Of a DNA stretch of 64,000 nucleotides, positions 48,364-58,699 are shown piece after piece; position 1 is the stretch's first letter, and each line of letters begins with the position of its first letter. Made by a program: the position numbers and the translations under genes. The notes under the pieces are model-generated. The model had not been told where the DNA came from and searched no databases. It was given only the letters and a program-made list of their open reading frames with translations. The stretch is from positions 89,302,501 to 89,366,500 of the forward strand of contig CP142454.1 of the NCBI GenBank assembly GCA_038049695.1. Reading direction: 5' to 3'. Origin of the DNA: Cinnamomum chago. Taxonomy: Eukaryota > Streptophyta > Magnoliopsida > Laurales > Lauraceae.

Positions 48364-50006
48364 TCATAGAGCAAGCACTAACCCTCAACTTCAAAGCATC
48401 AAACAATGAAGCAGAATATGAAGCACTGATCGCTGGCCTCGGCAGTGCGAGAATACTGGGGGCAGGGAGGGTGGTGGTCTTCAGCGACTCCCAGTTGGTG
48501 ACGAGCCAGCTGAGCGGGGACTACCAAGCCAGAGACGAAAGAATGGTGGCCTATCTAGCCCATACCAGGCAGCTCCTCTCCCAGTTTGAAAAGGTTGAAG
48601 TCAGGCAAGTTGGTAGGGAGTTCAATCGCCATGCAGACGCCCTGGCAAGCTTGGCCTCGGCTGTAGAAGCTGGAAAAAGTAGAACAGTTGATGTAGGGAC
48701 GTTGGAGAAGCCGAGCATAGAGCTCCTCCCAGTTCGGCCAGTTCTGTGCACTGACCTCGGTCCGAGCTGGATGGACCCAATCATGACGTTCCTGAGAGAG
48801 GACAAGCTCCCAGAGGACAAGAACGAAGCCCACAAGGTCAGGATGAAGGCAGCTCACTTTTGGCTATCTCCAGATGAGAAGCTCTACAGAAAATCCTACT
48901 CCGGACCATATCTCCAGTGCGTTCATCCTAGCAAGGTAGAGGATTTTCTATTTGAGATCCACGAGGGAATCTGTGGAAGCCACATCGGGGGAAGATCGCT
49001 GGCCTACAGAGCTATTAGCCAGGGCTACTGGTGGCCATACATGCAGAAGGATGCCCAGATCTACGCCAGGAAATGTGAGAAATGCCAAAAGTTTTCCCAT
49101 TCCCTCCACCAGCCAGCTCAGGACCTGAGCCCGATCTCCAGTCCATGGCCCTTTGCTCAGTGGGGGCTGGACATCGTCGGACCTCTCCACCGAACTCCGG
49201 GAAACAAAAGATGGCTAATGGTGGGCACCGATTACTTCACAAAATGGATTGAGGCAGAGGCCTTATCCTCCATCACCGAGCTTGACACAAAGAATTTTGT
49301 GTGGAAAAACATCGTCACACGGTTTGGGATCCCCAGAGCTCTGGTCTCGGACAACGGAACCCAATTCGATTCAAAATTCTTCAAAAGCTTTTGTCAGGAG
49401 CTCGGCATCAGAAACCTCTATGCGACTCCGGCCTATCCGCAGAGCAATGGGCAAGCAGAGATCTCGAACAAAGTAGTTCTGGACGGGCTGAAGAAAAGGC
49501 TTGATAAAGCTAAAGGCAGATGGACGGAGGAATTGCCAAGTGTCCTCTGGGCATACAGAACCACCCCGAGACGATCCACTTCGGCCACCCCTTTTTCGTT
49601 GGCCTACGGAATGGAGGCAGTAATTCCCCTTGAAGTCGGCCTCCCGACCTTAAGAACAAATCTCTTCGATCAAGGGCAGAACGAGATGAACCTCGCCAGA
49701 GAACTTGACCTCGCCGAGGAACGAAGGGAAGCAGCATCCGTACGTCTGGCCGCCTATCAGCAGCAGCTTTCCCGAGGGTATAATCAAAAGGTCAAAGAGA
49801 GGAGGTTCTCGGTTGGAGAACTGGTCCTGAAAAAAGCGCTCCCCGCGGATAGAGACCCCAATGATGGCAAGCTGGCACCAAACTGGCTCGGCCCCTACAA
49901 AGTAGTCTCCATCTCGGGCAGGTCGGCATACAGACTAGAAGGGATGGACGGCAAGGAATTGCCCCGGCCATGGAACGCTGCCCACTTAAAGAAATATTAT
50001 TTCTAG
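48075..50006 (+). CDS. Gypsy archaeal-type RNase H and integrase, separated by a frame break
   Basis: An open frame of 643 codons, offset from the upstream ORF. Pol homology resumes at about 48138 (ADFVVEFT). The archaeal-type RNase H domain (WKIFVDGSS, NNEAEYEAL, VFSDSQLV, RHADALASLA) spans about 48285-48660. The integrase zinc finger (HEGICGSHIG..CEKCQKF) lies near 48960-49095 and the integrase core with D, D, E (LDIVGP, VSDNGTQF, NGQAEISNK) near 49150-49480. A C-terminal chromatin-side part follows to the stop. The first 20 or so codons of the ORF are out of the real frame. It has no start signal of its own that I trust and would be silent unless the ribosome shifts frame. Confidence 0.9.
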   Translation: MGRGIGSVRHQVSAQNGNQGTGPADFVVEFTSPSSAPTSLDTELGDSKGSNEGNTKTEEDQSWEKFLESAWKIFVDGSSTSKRAGAGVVLQSPEGLVIEQALTLNFKASNNEAEYEALIAGLGSARILGAGRVVVFSDSQLVTSQLSGDYQARDERMVAYLAHTRQLLSQFEKVEVRQVGREFNRHADALASLASAVEAGKSRTVDVGTLEKPSIELLPVRPVLCTDLGPSWMDPIMTFLREDKLPEDKNEAHKVRMKAAHFWLSPDEKLYRKSYSGPYLQCVHPSKVEDFLFEIHEGICGSHIGGRSLAYRAISQGYWWPYMQKDAQIYARKCEKCQKFSHSLHQPAQDLSPISSPWPFAQWGLDIVGPLHRTPGNKRWLMVGTDYFTKWIEAEALSSITELDTKNFVWKNIVTRFGIPRALVSDNGTQFDSKFFKSFCQELGIRNLYATPAYPQSNGQAEISNKVVLDGLKKRLDKAKGRWTEELPSVLWAYRTTPRRSTSATPFSLAYGMEAVIPLEVGLPTLRTNLFDQGQNEMNLARELDLAEERREAASVRLAAYQQQLSRGYNQKVKERRFSVGELVLKKALPADRDPNDGKLAPNWLGPYKVVSISGRSAYRLEGMDGKELPRPWNAAHLKKYYF

Positions 50007-50080
50007 TTGTATTCGAGATGTTTGATCAATAAAGAAGAACCTTTTGACACAGATTTGCCTTGAATTTCTTCGATCCCCGC

Positions 50081-50407
50081 AAGGATCCGGCCCTCGCGCC
50101 ATCCTCTTTGAGTTCGGTCGTAGGACCAACTCCGCAAGGATCCGGCCCTCGCGCCATCCTCTTCGAGTTCGGTCGTAGGACCAACTCCGCAAGGATCCGG
50201 CCCTCGCGCCATCCTCTTCGAGTTCGGTCGTAGGACCAACTCCGCAAGGATCCGGCCCTCGCGCCATCCTCTTCGAGTTCGGTCGTAGGACCAACTCCGC
50301 AAGGATCCGGCCCTCGCGCCATCCTCTTCGAGTTCGGTCGTAGGACCAACTCCGCAAGGATCCGGCCCTCGCGCCACCCTACTCGAGTTCGGTTGCAGGG
50401 CCAACTG
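50081..50407. repeat. 55-bp tandem repeat, six units, in the gypsy spacer
   Basis: Units start at 50081, 50136, 50191, 50246, 50301 and 50356, each beginning aaggatccggccctcgcgcc. The first five are nearly identical; the last is diverged. Since 55 is not a multiple of 3 and the unit has no stops, all three minus-strand frames are open for about 130 codons. These ORFs are a repeat artefact. Confidence 0.95.
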
Positions 50408-50875
50408 ACCAAGAGGCGTCCTCTGCGGCGTCTGACCGCGGAACTCGGCCTACCCTAGGGTCTCACCTAGACCGTGGGAGCACGGCCTCAGCTGAACCCC
50501 GGCATGTAAGTCGGGGGCTCGCCACCATTTCACCCTGGGAACCTCCCCCTCAAAGAAATGCCATTAAGGCCTAACCCTCGGTCAAACGACAGCATGACTC
50601 GCTTACTCGCTGAAATTCAAAAGTAGGAAATGGACAACCTAGTCTTCCGAGACTGGAAAAGGTCTGCCCGAGGCAGGCTCCTCCTACCGACCTCATCCAC
50701 TTTGGACATCACCTCACATCAGAGCATCCACAGACCGTTGCAAAAGAAGAAGCAAAGAAGAGAAACAGCAAGATTGAAAAAGAACTTCTTTTCATTAATC
50801 AGGAAGTACGATTACATGATCTCTGTGCACTTAAAGAAGAAAAATTACATCGAAGAATAGAGAAAATTCCTAAGT

Positions 50876-53344
50876 CTACTCCTTGGACACCTCCTTATGG
50901 GTCTCCGACTCTGGAGGTGCAGAGGAAATGGGGGGATCACAAGCAGATGAAGGAGCTGCAGCAAGAGTCTCGGCCACCGGGACGACGGCAGGAGTCGGAG
51001 AAAGAAGAGGAGCGCCTTCAGCTTCAGCCGGGGTCAGAGGAGGAAGAGGAGTGCCTTGGACTTCGGCAGAGGTCGGGGGCGGAGGAGGAGCGATGGGGGC
51101 ATCGGCCGGAGCCTCGGAAGGGTTGGAGCCTGGCTCTGGCTCTGAACCCACTGCTGCAGGTCGGAACTGAGGAAGATCCGAGAAGATGGGATGGTCCTCA
51201 GAGACCCCATATTTGAGCAGGGCCGCCTTGCACCCCATCTCGTACAGCACTGAGCTCAGATTTGTGATCTGAGACGCGTAATCCTCCGAGGCCCAATCCA
51301 CCCCGTCCTGGTAAGCCTTTGTAGCCTGATCTCGCAGGATGGATTCGGCCTCGGATCTCTCCTTCTTGGAGGCCTCAAGCTCAGCCTCTTTCTTGGCCAG
51401 CTCGCCTTGCTTCTCGGCAACCTCGGCATCTTTCTTCGCGAGCTCGGCCCCCCTCTCGACGAGCTCAACCTCCAGCCGGGCCGCCCTCCTCGCCTTCTCG
51501 TCCGCGGCGCTCCTCAGGTTGTTGTTCTCGCCCCGCAACTTAATGATCTCAGCCTTCGCTGCTTGCTGATCCGTTACGTGTTGGGCGATTTTCTCCCCCA
51601 CCTTCTTGAGTTCGGCCGCGCTGGCCTCCAGCGCACTCCCCAGCTTCCTCTTCTCCTTCTCTAGCCCATCAATCTGGGCAGCTCTTTCCGCCTCCCTCTC
51701 CATCAGTACTTGGAGCCTCTGCGCGTTCTGTGAAAAGAATAGAAACGGTGAGTAGGTTGGATCAGGTGACTAAGAAGTGAAAATTTTAGAAAATAGGGGA
51801 GAAAAGCTACCTCGAGCGACGCCCTCAAGGTATGATGGATTAAGTTCGGAGACCGGATTTTCCTGTGCTTCTCCATATCCTGGGGGAGGGCGCATCCCCG
51901 GGCGAGAGCCATGACCGACTCCCAGCTCGTCCCCAGCTGCACCCCCACCGTCATCGGCTCGTTGGGGTTGAGGTCGAAGTTGGGCCTCCAAGGAGCTGGC
52001 GTGGACTGCTGGGACTGCGGTTCCGCCGACGGATGCCTCCCCTCCGCGCTCGACAGACGGGGCCTCTTCTCGGGAGGGGGCCTCTCGCCCTCCTTTCCGG
52101 CAGCGGCAGACCGAGGCCGGGCTTCCTTCTGCGGCGGAGGAGGCGGAGTCTCCTTCCCGGGGTCCACCACCCGCGGCCTGCTTTCTCGGAGCGGACGAGG
52201 GTCCTTCGTCTGCCGAGCGGCCACGGAAGACTCCCCCGACTTCCCCTTCGAAGGCTTGGCCGAAGAAGCGCCTGCCGCGCCCGACGAGCTAGAAAAGGCG
52301 GCGGGGGCGGATCCCTGGGCGGCACCTGCACCACTGGGGACGTTCTTGAGGGCTTCCGGGGCCATACCTCCAAAAATCAGGGCCCCCAGGTTCTTCAAGG
52401 GTGGGCGCGGCCTCTCCATTTCCTCTTCCTCTGCTTCTCCTCGGTCTCGGGGAGGACTGTCACCGATGACTATCGGGTCCCGAGGATCCGTGTCTTGACC
52501 GTCTGTCTCGGCAGGGTCGGGTCCGACTTCCCCTGGCGGAGCAAGAGGAATCTCGGCAGCCTTCCTGGTGTAAAACTGATACCGAGGTTTGTACCCCAGC
52601 AAGGAGAAGGCGGCTCGGTCGTAATGACCGTGGTAGCGCTCAATCTTCTCTAGCCACGCGTCGTTGCGCTTCCACTTGTCGAAACCGGCCTCTCTCCTCC
52701 TCTTCTGAATGCCTACACGGAAAAATGGGCAAGGACATCAGTTCGGCATAATAGCAGGCAAAGGCAAGATAAGCTTAAACCTAGAAGGGTGGGCATTTAC
52801 TAGGGGGTGTCCCTGGTTTTCGTGGGACCTGGATCCTCCGGTCCTCCTCGGTCTCGGTCCCCCTGAACTCCCAGTTTCCCGAGATCAAAAAGCGGTCATC
52901 TCCGGCGTATTTGGTGGAGTCCTCCAGGGCATTCACCAAGGGACGGCGCCTGGCCTTGACCCGAAGGTAGTAAGCGTCCTCGACCCCCGCGGCCTTGCAG
53001 ATATCGTAGACATCTTCTAAATCATGTACGCCGAGACCGATGTCCAAGATCCAGTTCAGCTGGGCCACGCCCATTATTATTTTGAAGCCGTTCGGCATTA
53101 GCTGGAAGGGGCAGAGGTTCCACGCGTGGAGACAGGACCGGAGGAGTGGGTGGATGGGGAATCTTACCCCCCCTTCGCACACAGCCAGCAAAGGGAAGGG
53201 CATCCATTCCTTATAGGTGACGAAACCCTTGACGGAGCCCTGGAAGACAAAGGGTTTCACCAGGACATCCTCTGGGATCCTAAAGTTCTCCCTAAAAGCC
53301 TCTAGGGCTGCAGGGCCCTCTACCCAGTGGCTGTATATTCCCAT
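50876..53344 (-). CDS. Spliced antisense gene of the gypsy element (Transposase_28-like domain plus coiled coil)
   Basis: Three exons on the minus strand: 53344-52801, 52712-51811 and 51727-50876. Introns of 88 and 83 bp have GT-AG ends and phases 1 and 0, giving 765 aa. Exon 1 (about residues 1-181) has FRIPEDV, VRFPIHPLLRSCLHAWN and QLMPNGFK. This resembles the plant domain called putative gypsy-type transposon (PF04195), named here from memory. Exon 2 is a Pro/Ser/Lys-rich, probably disordered linker. Exon 3 is a long Glu/Ala/Lys coiled coil (about residues 490-650) followed by a Pro-rich acidic tail. The gene lies between pol and the 3' LTR on the opposite strand. Tat-clade elements such as Grande are known to carry antisense ORFs here; their role is unknown. 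All exons are open, so the gene may be functional. Confidence 0.8.
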
Positions 53345-53642
53345 TTTCTTGAAACAGAAGAGAAGGAAGAAATAGAAGAAAGGGAACGAAGGCTGGGAGG
53401 GCCTAAGGGATTAGGAATCTCAGAAATCGCAGAAGAAGGAGAAATACAGAAAGGAGATGAAGGCAAGAAGCATAACTCACAGAAAAAGCAAAGAGGACTG
53501 CAGAAGACGGAAGGGCAAGGAACGGGAAGCAGAGGTCGAAGAGTCTCCGAGTTCGGCGATCTTCTGGGTTGAACAAAGTTGCAGCAGAGTCTCCTTCAAA
53601 CTAACAGCTAGGGTAAAAGAAGAAGAAAGAGGAGCGGGCCCC

Positions 53643-53650
53643 TTTTTATA
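53643..53650 (-). promoter_or_regulatory. TATA box for the antisense gene
   Basis: The minus strand reads tataaaaa about 300 bp upstream of the antisense ATG, in sequence outside the LTR. It would give a leader of about 270 nt, pyrimidine-rich on the minus strand. It is a separate promoter pointing against the LTR promoter. Confidence 0.55.
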
Positions 53651-53948
53651 AAGGAGCGCCCCCTCTTGATTACCGCATGCCGCGTCGCTTCGACTTCGGT
53701 GTCCTACCAGACAGAAGGCTCCACGTGGCGGAGACGATAAGTATTCCGCCATGCCTCTGGTACGACATTAATCGCCTCGGGTATGCGAAACGGCGCTCTC
53801 CGTATCCGCTGTGGCAGGGCAATCATGACGCCCTATTTATTGCCTAGGGCAGGTGAAGAGGCGCCATAATGAGGATATTCCTAAGGCGGGATACGAAAAG
53901 ACAGCCCCGTCACATCCAAGTCTTAGCTCCCGACCTCGGAGAAAGCCC

Positions 53949-53972
53949 GAGGTCAGGGAGCTAGGGGGCAAT
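53949..53972 (+). other. Gypsy polypurine tract
   Basis: gaggtcagggagctaggggg followed by caa lies immediately before the 3' LTR at 53973. Confidence 0.7.
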
Positions 53973-54652
53973 TGTGTGGGGTCATTCCGTGATCATGGAA
54001 TTAAACGGGGCCACCACCCAGTCTCGGTAACCCGTGATCTCGGTGCCGCCAAGTTCGGCTGCATCGCCGTCTCGGGCAATTATGGAGCGGGCCCCAGTGA
54101 TTGCGTCACGAGTCCCAACTTCGGTCTCAGCCTCGACCGAGCTCGGCCTCCTTTCATTCAATCATAAATGCCGCCATTAATGCACTGCCAAATCAGGATC
54201 GGCGGTCTGACGACAGAATGGGCTCCGGACCTACGCAAGGAGCACGCCATATCTACAATCATATCCATAGGCGAGGAGGGCTGGTCCGATGGGACGTCCC
54301 CTTTTTACCTACCCCCACTCAGGAGATGAGAGTACGCTCAGATGGGACTCCCGTCTCCTCAGGAAGACAGTCCAATGATGACTTCTCCACCTATATATTG
54401 CATGAGAGAATCCATGAAAGGTACGCACACGCATAATCTCTCCCTCTCAGAACTCTTTCTCTCCATTCTCTCAGTCCCTGCACTAACTTAACCGTCGGAG
54501 GGCCTTCGGCTACCCACAGCCAGGGTCTCTGACCGTTGTTCTTTTCCTTTCAGGTCATTGGAGGCTCGATCCATTCCCCTTACCTCCCTCAAAACCTTGC
54601 ATCAGGAGCTTAATCCTCCATTAACTAAGTCCGTAATTTTTAGGCACTTACA
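53973..54652 (+). repeat. Gypsy 3' LTR
   Basis: 680 bp, three single-base differences from the 5' LTR (gacaac/gacgac, cctccca/cctctca, tctaacc/tctgacc). TATA box at 54392-54399. Followed by the target duplication acttc. Confidence 0.95.
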
Positions 54653-54657
54653 ACTTC

Positions 54658-56414
54658 AATCTCGAGCTCCTTCATCCGTGACCCATAAGTTTAATGGCTT
54701 CATATTAAAAAAAAATATTCAACCCTCAATCTAACTATTCGGTCCATTCGAATGTGTGCCAATCTTTGGGATCAGTGACTATCTTCCTTATTGGTTGTTA
54801 GGTTTGAAAGGGTTGCTTAGTAGCCCCATAAAAAAGTTCTTATATAAGAATATTTCCGAACAAACATACCCGTTTAACGTTCAATGTAAAAAATAATAAT
54901 AATAAAAGTAATTTCAGACCCAACATTTGTTTTTCATCCACAGATCTATGTTGTGCACATAATTAGTACTTTTTGGCCATAGATTTGGTCAAATCCAACT
55001 TAGTGGAATGAGCCGGCCCAAAAAAAAAAAAAGTTCACATACCTATTTTCATGATGATGATGATGGTTCAGACCCTAGCTTCATTTTTCAGCTCTAGATG
55101 TGTGTTGTGCATGCACATAATTGGTACTTATTGGCCATATATTTGGGCAATCCAACTTTGTGCAAATATGGGCCGGACCCACCCCCCACAAAAAAAAAAA
55201 AAAATATCACGTCCCCTATCTTTAGACTTTAGGCCAAACTAAAACATAGATGATAGAGAGCAGTAGAATATTACATAATTTTTGGAAAAGTTGAGGGGTA
55301 GTTGTGCAATTTGATAAAACTTTTGAATGAGAATCACCACCGTTTATCCTCTGCCACTCACGTCCTGGGATAAGCAGGACATCGGAATAGCTGTCGTGGT
55401 GGCAGGAGAGCCATACACGTGTAAGGTTAGTATTTTGGATGCGGCTGGAAAATATCAGTTCAAATTTTATTGGTAGTTAGTGGAGGAGAGAACAGCCCGG
55501 TCGAGGTGCCGCGCCAATTAATTCCTTTGCTTCTAGAAACCTCACCTAAACTTCATGACCAAACTACCCCCTTTCATTTTCCTATTCCTTTTACTTTTAC
55601 TTTTCCATTTCCATTTCCATTTCCATTTCCATTGTGATGTGAAAATGAGATAGCGGTCAACATCTAACCTAATTTAAGGATACACATTTATTTATCATCT
55701 GAGGTGGGTGGGGAGGGGAGGGTTTGAATCTTATTAAATTTTCTTTTGATAACACCAATATAAGGGGATCGCAAACATGCAAGCGAGATTCAATTCAGGT
55801 ATAAAATTTGTAGTCAATTTAATACCTTCAACTCATTCAACCGTTGTCTACAAGTTTAATGACTTTATATAAATAAAAAATAGAATTAGCTTTCAATCCA
55901 ACAGTTCACTTCATTCGGATCTATCAAAACCTGATGGGACCCCCTGTAACATAAAAGGGGTGGGTCTGGATAGTCCACTTAGATGGACAAGTAGATGTCC
56001 TTACAAGGAGGTGACTTTTATAGTAAAATCGTAAGAGAAGCTTGCACATATATTATTTCTAAGTTGAAATCTCGTACGCTTAATGTCATAATTCATGATT
56101 GAAATCAAACACTTAGACAAAGAGTTTTGAATTAGCATTTAACTTGTTTGGCTGATGTTATTATATAAAACTATGATCATTGAATAAGAAAACAAAAGGG
56201 ATTAAGCTAGTGTCGACCTTATCTAATATTTGCACTTGGATTGTGAAGCTCTCACAAATGCCAGGTTTAGAATCAGATGCTGCTAAGCAAGGAATTTGGA
56301 TATATGGACCAAGACTAACCTTGTGACCATCAGATTCTGAAGGCTATTGCTGTAATTCCCAATCGCCAAGACTTTCTTTGCTTTCTTTTCATTCGAAATT
56401 ACCGCCGAATCGCC
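54658..56414. other. Intergenic DNA with a small diverged tandem duplication
   Basis: About 54905-55020 and 55065-55180 are related (catagat/catatat..tttgg.caa.tccaactt, gtgttgtgca..cacataatt.gtact). There is a ccattt repeat near 55600-55635. No gene-like ORF. The last few hundred bases probably include the promoter of the gene at 56569. Confidence 0.5.
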
Positions 56415-56422
56415 TATATAAA
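56415..56422 (+). promoter_or_regulatory. TATA box of the small two-exon gene
   Basis: tatataaa about 150 bp before the ATG, followed by a leader rich in ttcttcttc, a common plant 5' UTR pattern. Confidence 0.6.
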
Positions 56423-56568
56423 TGGGGCAGGAACCAAGATTTTCTCCCCAAGAACAAGAAAAAAAAAATAAAATTGTCTGCTCTCTTTCATTCCATCTTT
56501 TCTTCTTCTTCTTCCTCTTCCTCTTTCTTGTATTGAGATCACATCCATTTTAGAGTTTAGAGAGCAAG

Positions 56569-57015
56569 ATGAAGAGAACTGGAGCTTTGGTTGCTTCCAT
56601 GGCTGCAGCTTCTGCTACAGCCATCTCTTCTTCTCCTTCTTCCTTCCCTTCTCACACCCCAACAACTTTCAAAGAGGTAGGATCTCTTGGTTTCTTTTCC
56701 ACCCATCTTTTCTTTTTTTCTTGTATCCTTTGTAAGATTCTTCCTAATTCTCTCCTGAATGCTTTGAAGAGTCCTGTTCTTATAATTCTCTTCTTCTTCT
56801 TCTATAAGTAGATCCAGATTCTGTTTAAGAAAAATCATGACAGAGACTCATGATTTTTGTCTGTCCTTTTGTTTTTGTAGGGAGATGGTGAGAAGAGGAA
56901 GAATGATGGGGACTATCATTCCTCTACAAAGAGTTCAACAACTTCCACAGAGAAATTTGCTCCAAGGTTCGACGGTTTGAGATTCATCGAGACGCTCGTC
57001 ACTGCCCACAGATGA
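56569..57015 (+). CDS. Small plant protein with a conserved C-terminal motif
   Basis: Two exons, 56569-56676 and 56881-57015, joined across a 204-bp GT-AG intron (phase 0), give 80 aa. The N-terminus is Ser/Ala/Thr-rich and low complexity. The C-terminus (residues about 60-80) reads KFAPRFDGLRFIETLVTAHR, a motif I associate with small uncharacterised plant proteins. No membrane segment; the N-terminal 25 residues could be a weak organelle signal but lack clear features. A TATA box at 56415 and a ttcttcttc-rich leader support expression. The ATG at 56569 is the first in the leader after the TATA box in this frame. Function unknown. Confidence 0.75.
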
Positions 57016-58699
57016 GGAGGAATTCCACTGATTTTTCCCAAGGAAAAAAAAGCACAAGCAGTTTTGATAGATTATTACTATCTCAAGAATAGAAAGTGTA
57101 CTTACTAGTTCACATCAATATGTATGTCATTCTATTTGTTCTGTTTTGGTAACAATCTAATTTTAAACCACAAGACACCATCATGTGGATTGATGGAATT
57201 TGAGAGAAAGTGGAAGAAGAATTGCCCCAGTTCAATTATGTTTGGTTTATTGAAAGGGAGCCTACACATGTAACTTTTTGTGCCCAAAGTTGGTTTTTTC
57301 TATCGAGGTCGTCAATTTCGTTTGGCCTTTGTATTTGATCAAATATTTAGTAAATGATGCTCCCAGATCATCCATTAGTCAGGTGCTTTTGCTTCTAACA
57401 CTTTTGACAAGAAGCCCAAATCGATGAGCAAAAGTAGCACAGCACAGATCATACATAGGAAAAATCAAGTTGGACAGGTGTTTGCCTAAAAGCTAAACGT
57501 GGCCAAACTGTTGGTTGGTTTCCCCAATACGAGGCTTTTACAGAACATGGCAAGTGTATGAGAACAACGGTCGCACCATATGTATGTGTTTTGGCGAATT
57601 ATCTGAAAAATAAAATCAGCCTTCTGAGCCCATATGAAATACTGAATGCTATTTGCTCGCTGCTTTTACAGGATTCTGTCCATTCTCTTGCATGTTTCCA
57701 ATATAAAACATGGTAGTGCAAGAAGATTTCAGAATTATATTTCCCCCCATCAGAATCTAAAAAGTTTGTGATGGTTATCTCACATCTCCACTGCACAGCA
57801 ATCAACATCTCCTTTCGGTGCCGACTTTTTCATCATTAGGACCACAAGAGTTTGCATGGGTGAACTTTTAAGGACTTGCAAGAGGATTCTAAGCGCCACA
57901 TATTTTTGTTTTCATGAGAGAAGAATCATCCTCATTGAGTTTTACCAAATAGCCAGAACAGTGAGCTGCAAAGAAAATCTAAATAAACTTCCTCCCTATC
58001 ACGAAATCTTCTCCTCCTTGTACGTGTTCCCTTTTGAGTGCCAAGTCCAATTCATTGGCATCTATACCGAGTGTAATTGAGGGATTTTTTTTTTTAAGCT
58101 GCAGTACCTACCCAAAGGAAGCAAATTTTTTGCTGGATATACATGTAGGAACCATACAGTATCCATATTAGATATCATCCGTGGAAAAATGAGATGTCCC
58201 ACGAAAGCAGAAATGCCATTCATTTCACCATCTCACTGGGAAGCCATTTAGATGTTTCAGGTAGAAGGGTGATAAAGTGGCAGCCTTGTCAATATGGCAT
58301 TCTCAATATTGGCTTCACATTTAAAACTCAACATCACCAAATATGATCAAATACAAGCTCAATTGTCAAAACAAGAACATATCGGCAGGTGATATAAATA
58401 GAGAAGCAGATAACGAATGTGTTTGTAAGACTGTTACAGAAAAAATGTATGTTTATAAAGGGAAAGATAAACAAGGGAATTTATATTATTCAGTGTCACA
58501 AAATTTTTCATCGATGCTAACATAGATGATTTGCTTATAGATCATCTTATTTGAGGGTTTCAACACTATTGCCTTGATAGATATGGCTATCAAAATTACC
58601 TCACTACATTACAATTATAAATAAATAAAAATGTTACAGACGGGCTGGCAAATTGATAACCAGAGCACAATTAGGAACACAATTAACAGAGATATGCTC
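57016..58699. other. Between two convergent genes, no gene seen
   Basis: 3' UTR of the small gene, then AT-rich DNA, then the 3' UTR of the minus-strand EF-G gene. ORFs of 60-75 codons show no domain. Confidence 0.5.

Larger units (their letters stand above)
43364..54652 (+). mobile_element. Ty3/gypsy retrotransposon, Tat type, 11.3 kb, recent
   Basis: Full element with 680-bp LTRs and the perfect target duplication acttc (43359-43363 and 54653-54657). Order: 5' LTR, primer site, gag, protease, reverse transcriptase, RNase H, archaeal-type RNase H, integrase, a 55-bp tandem repeat, a spliced antisense gene, purine tract, 3' LTR. The second, archaeal-type RNase H and extra DNA between pol and the 3' LTR are hallmarks of the Tat clade. 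LTRs differ at three bases, so insertion is recent. Base composition is clearly GC-richer than the surroundings. Confidence 0.95.

Noticed and set aside
49986..50412. Three minus-strand ORFs of 123-133 codons with repeating GPDPCG and RTR words
   Set aside because: They are three frames of the 55-bp tandem repeat.
51865..52653. Plus-strand ORFs of 195-262 codons opposite the antisense gene
   Set aside because: GC-rich shadow frames. The minus strand has the coherent exons, splice phases and domain similarity.
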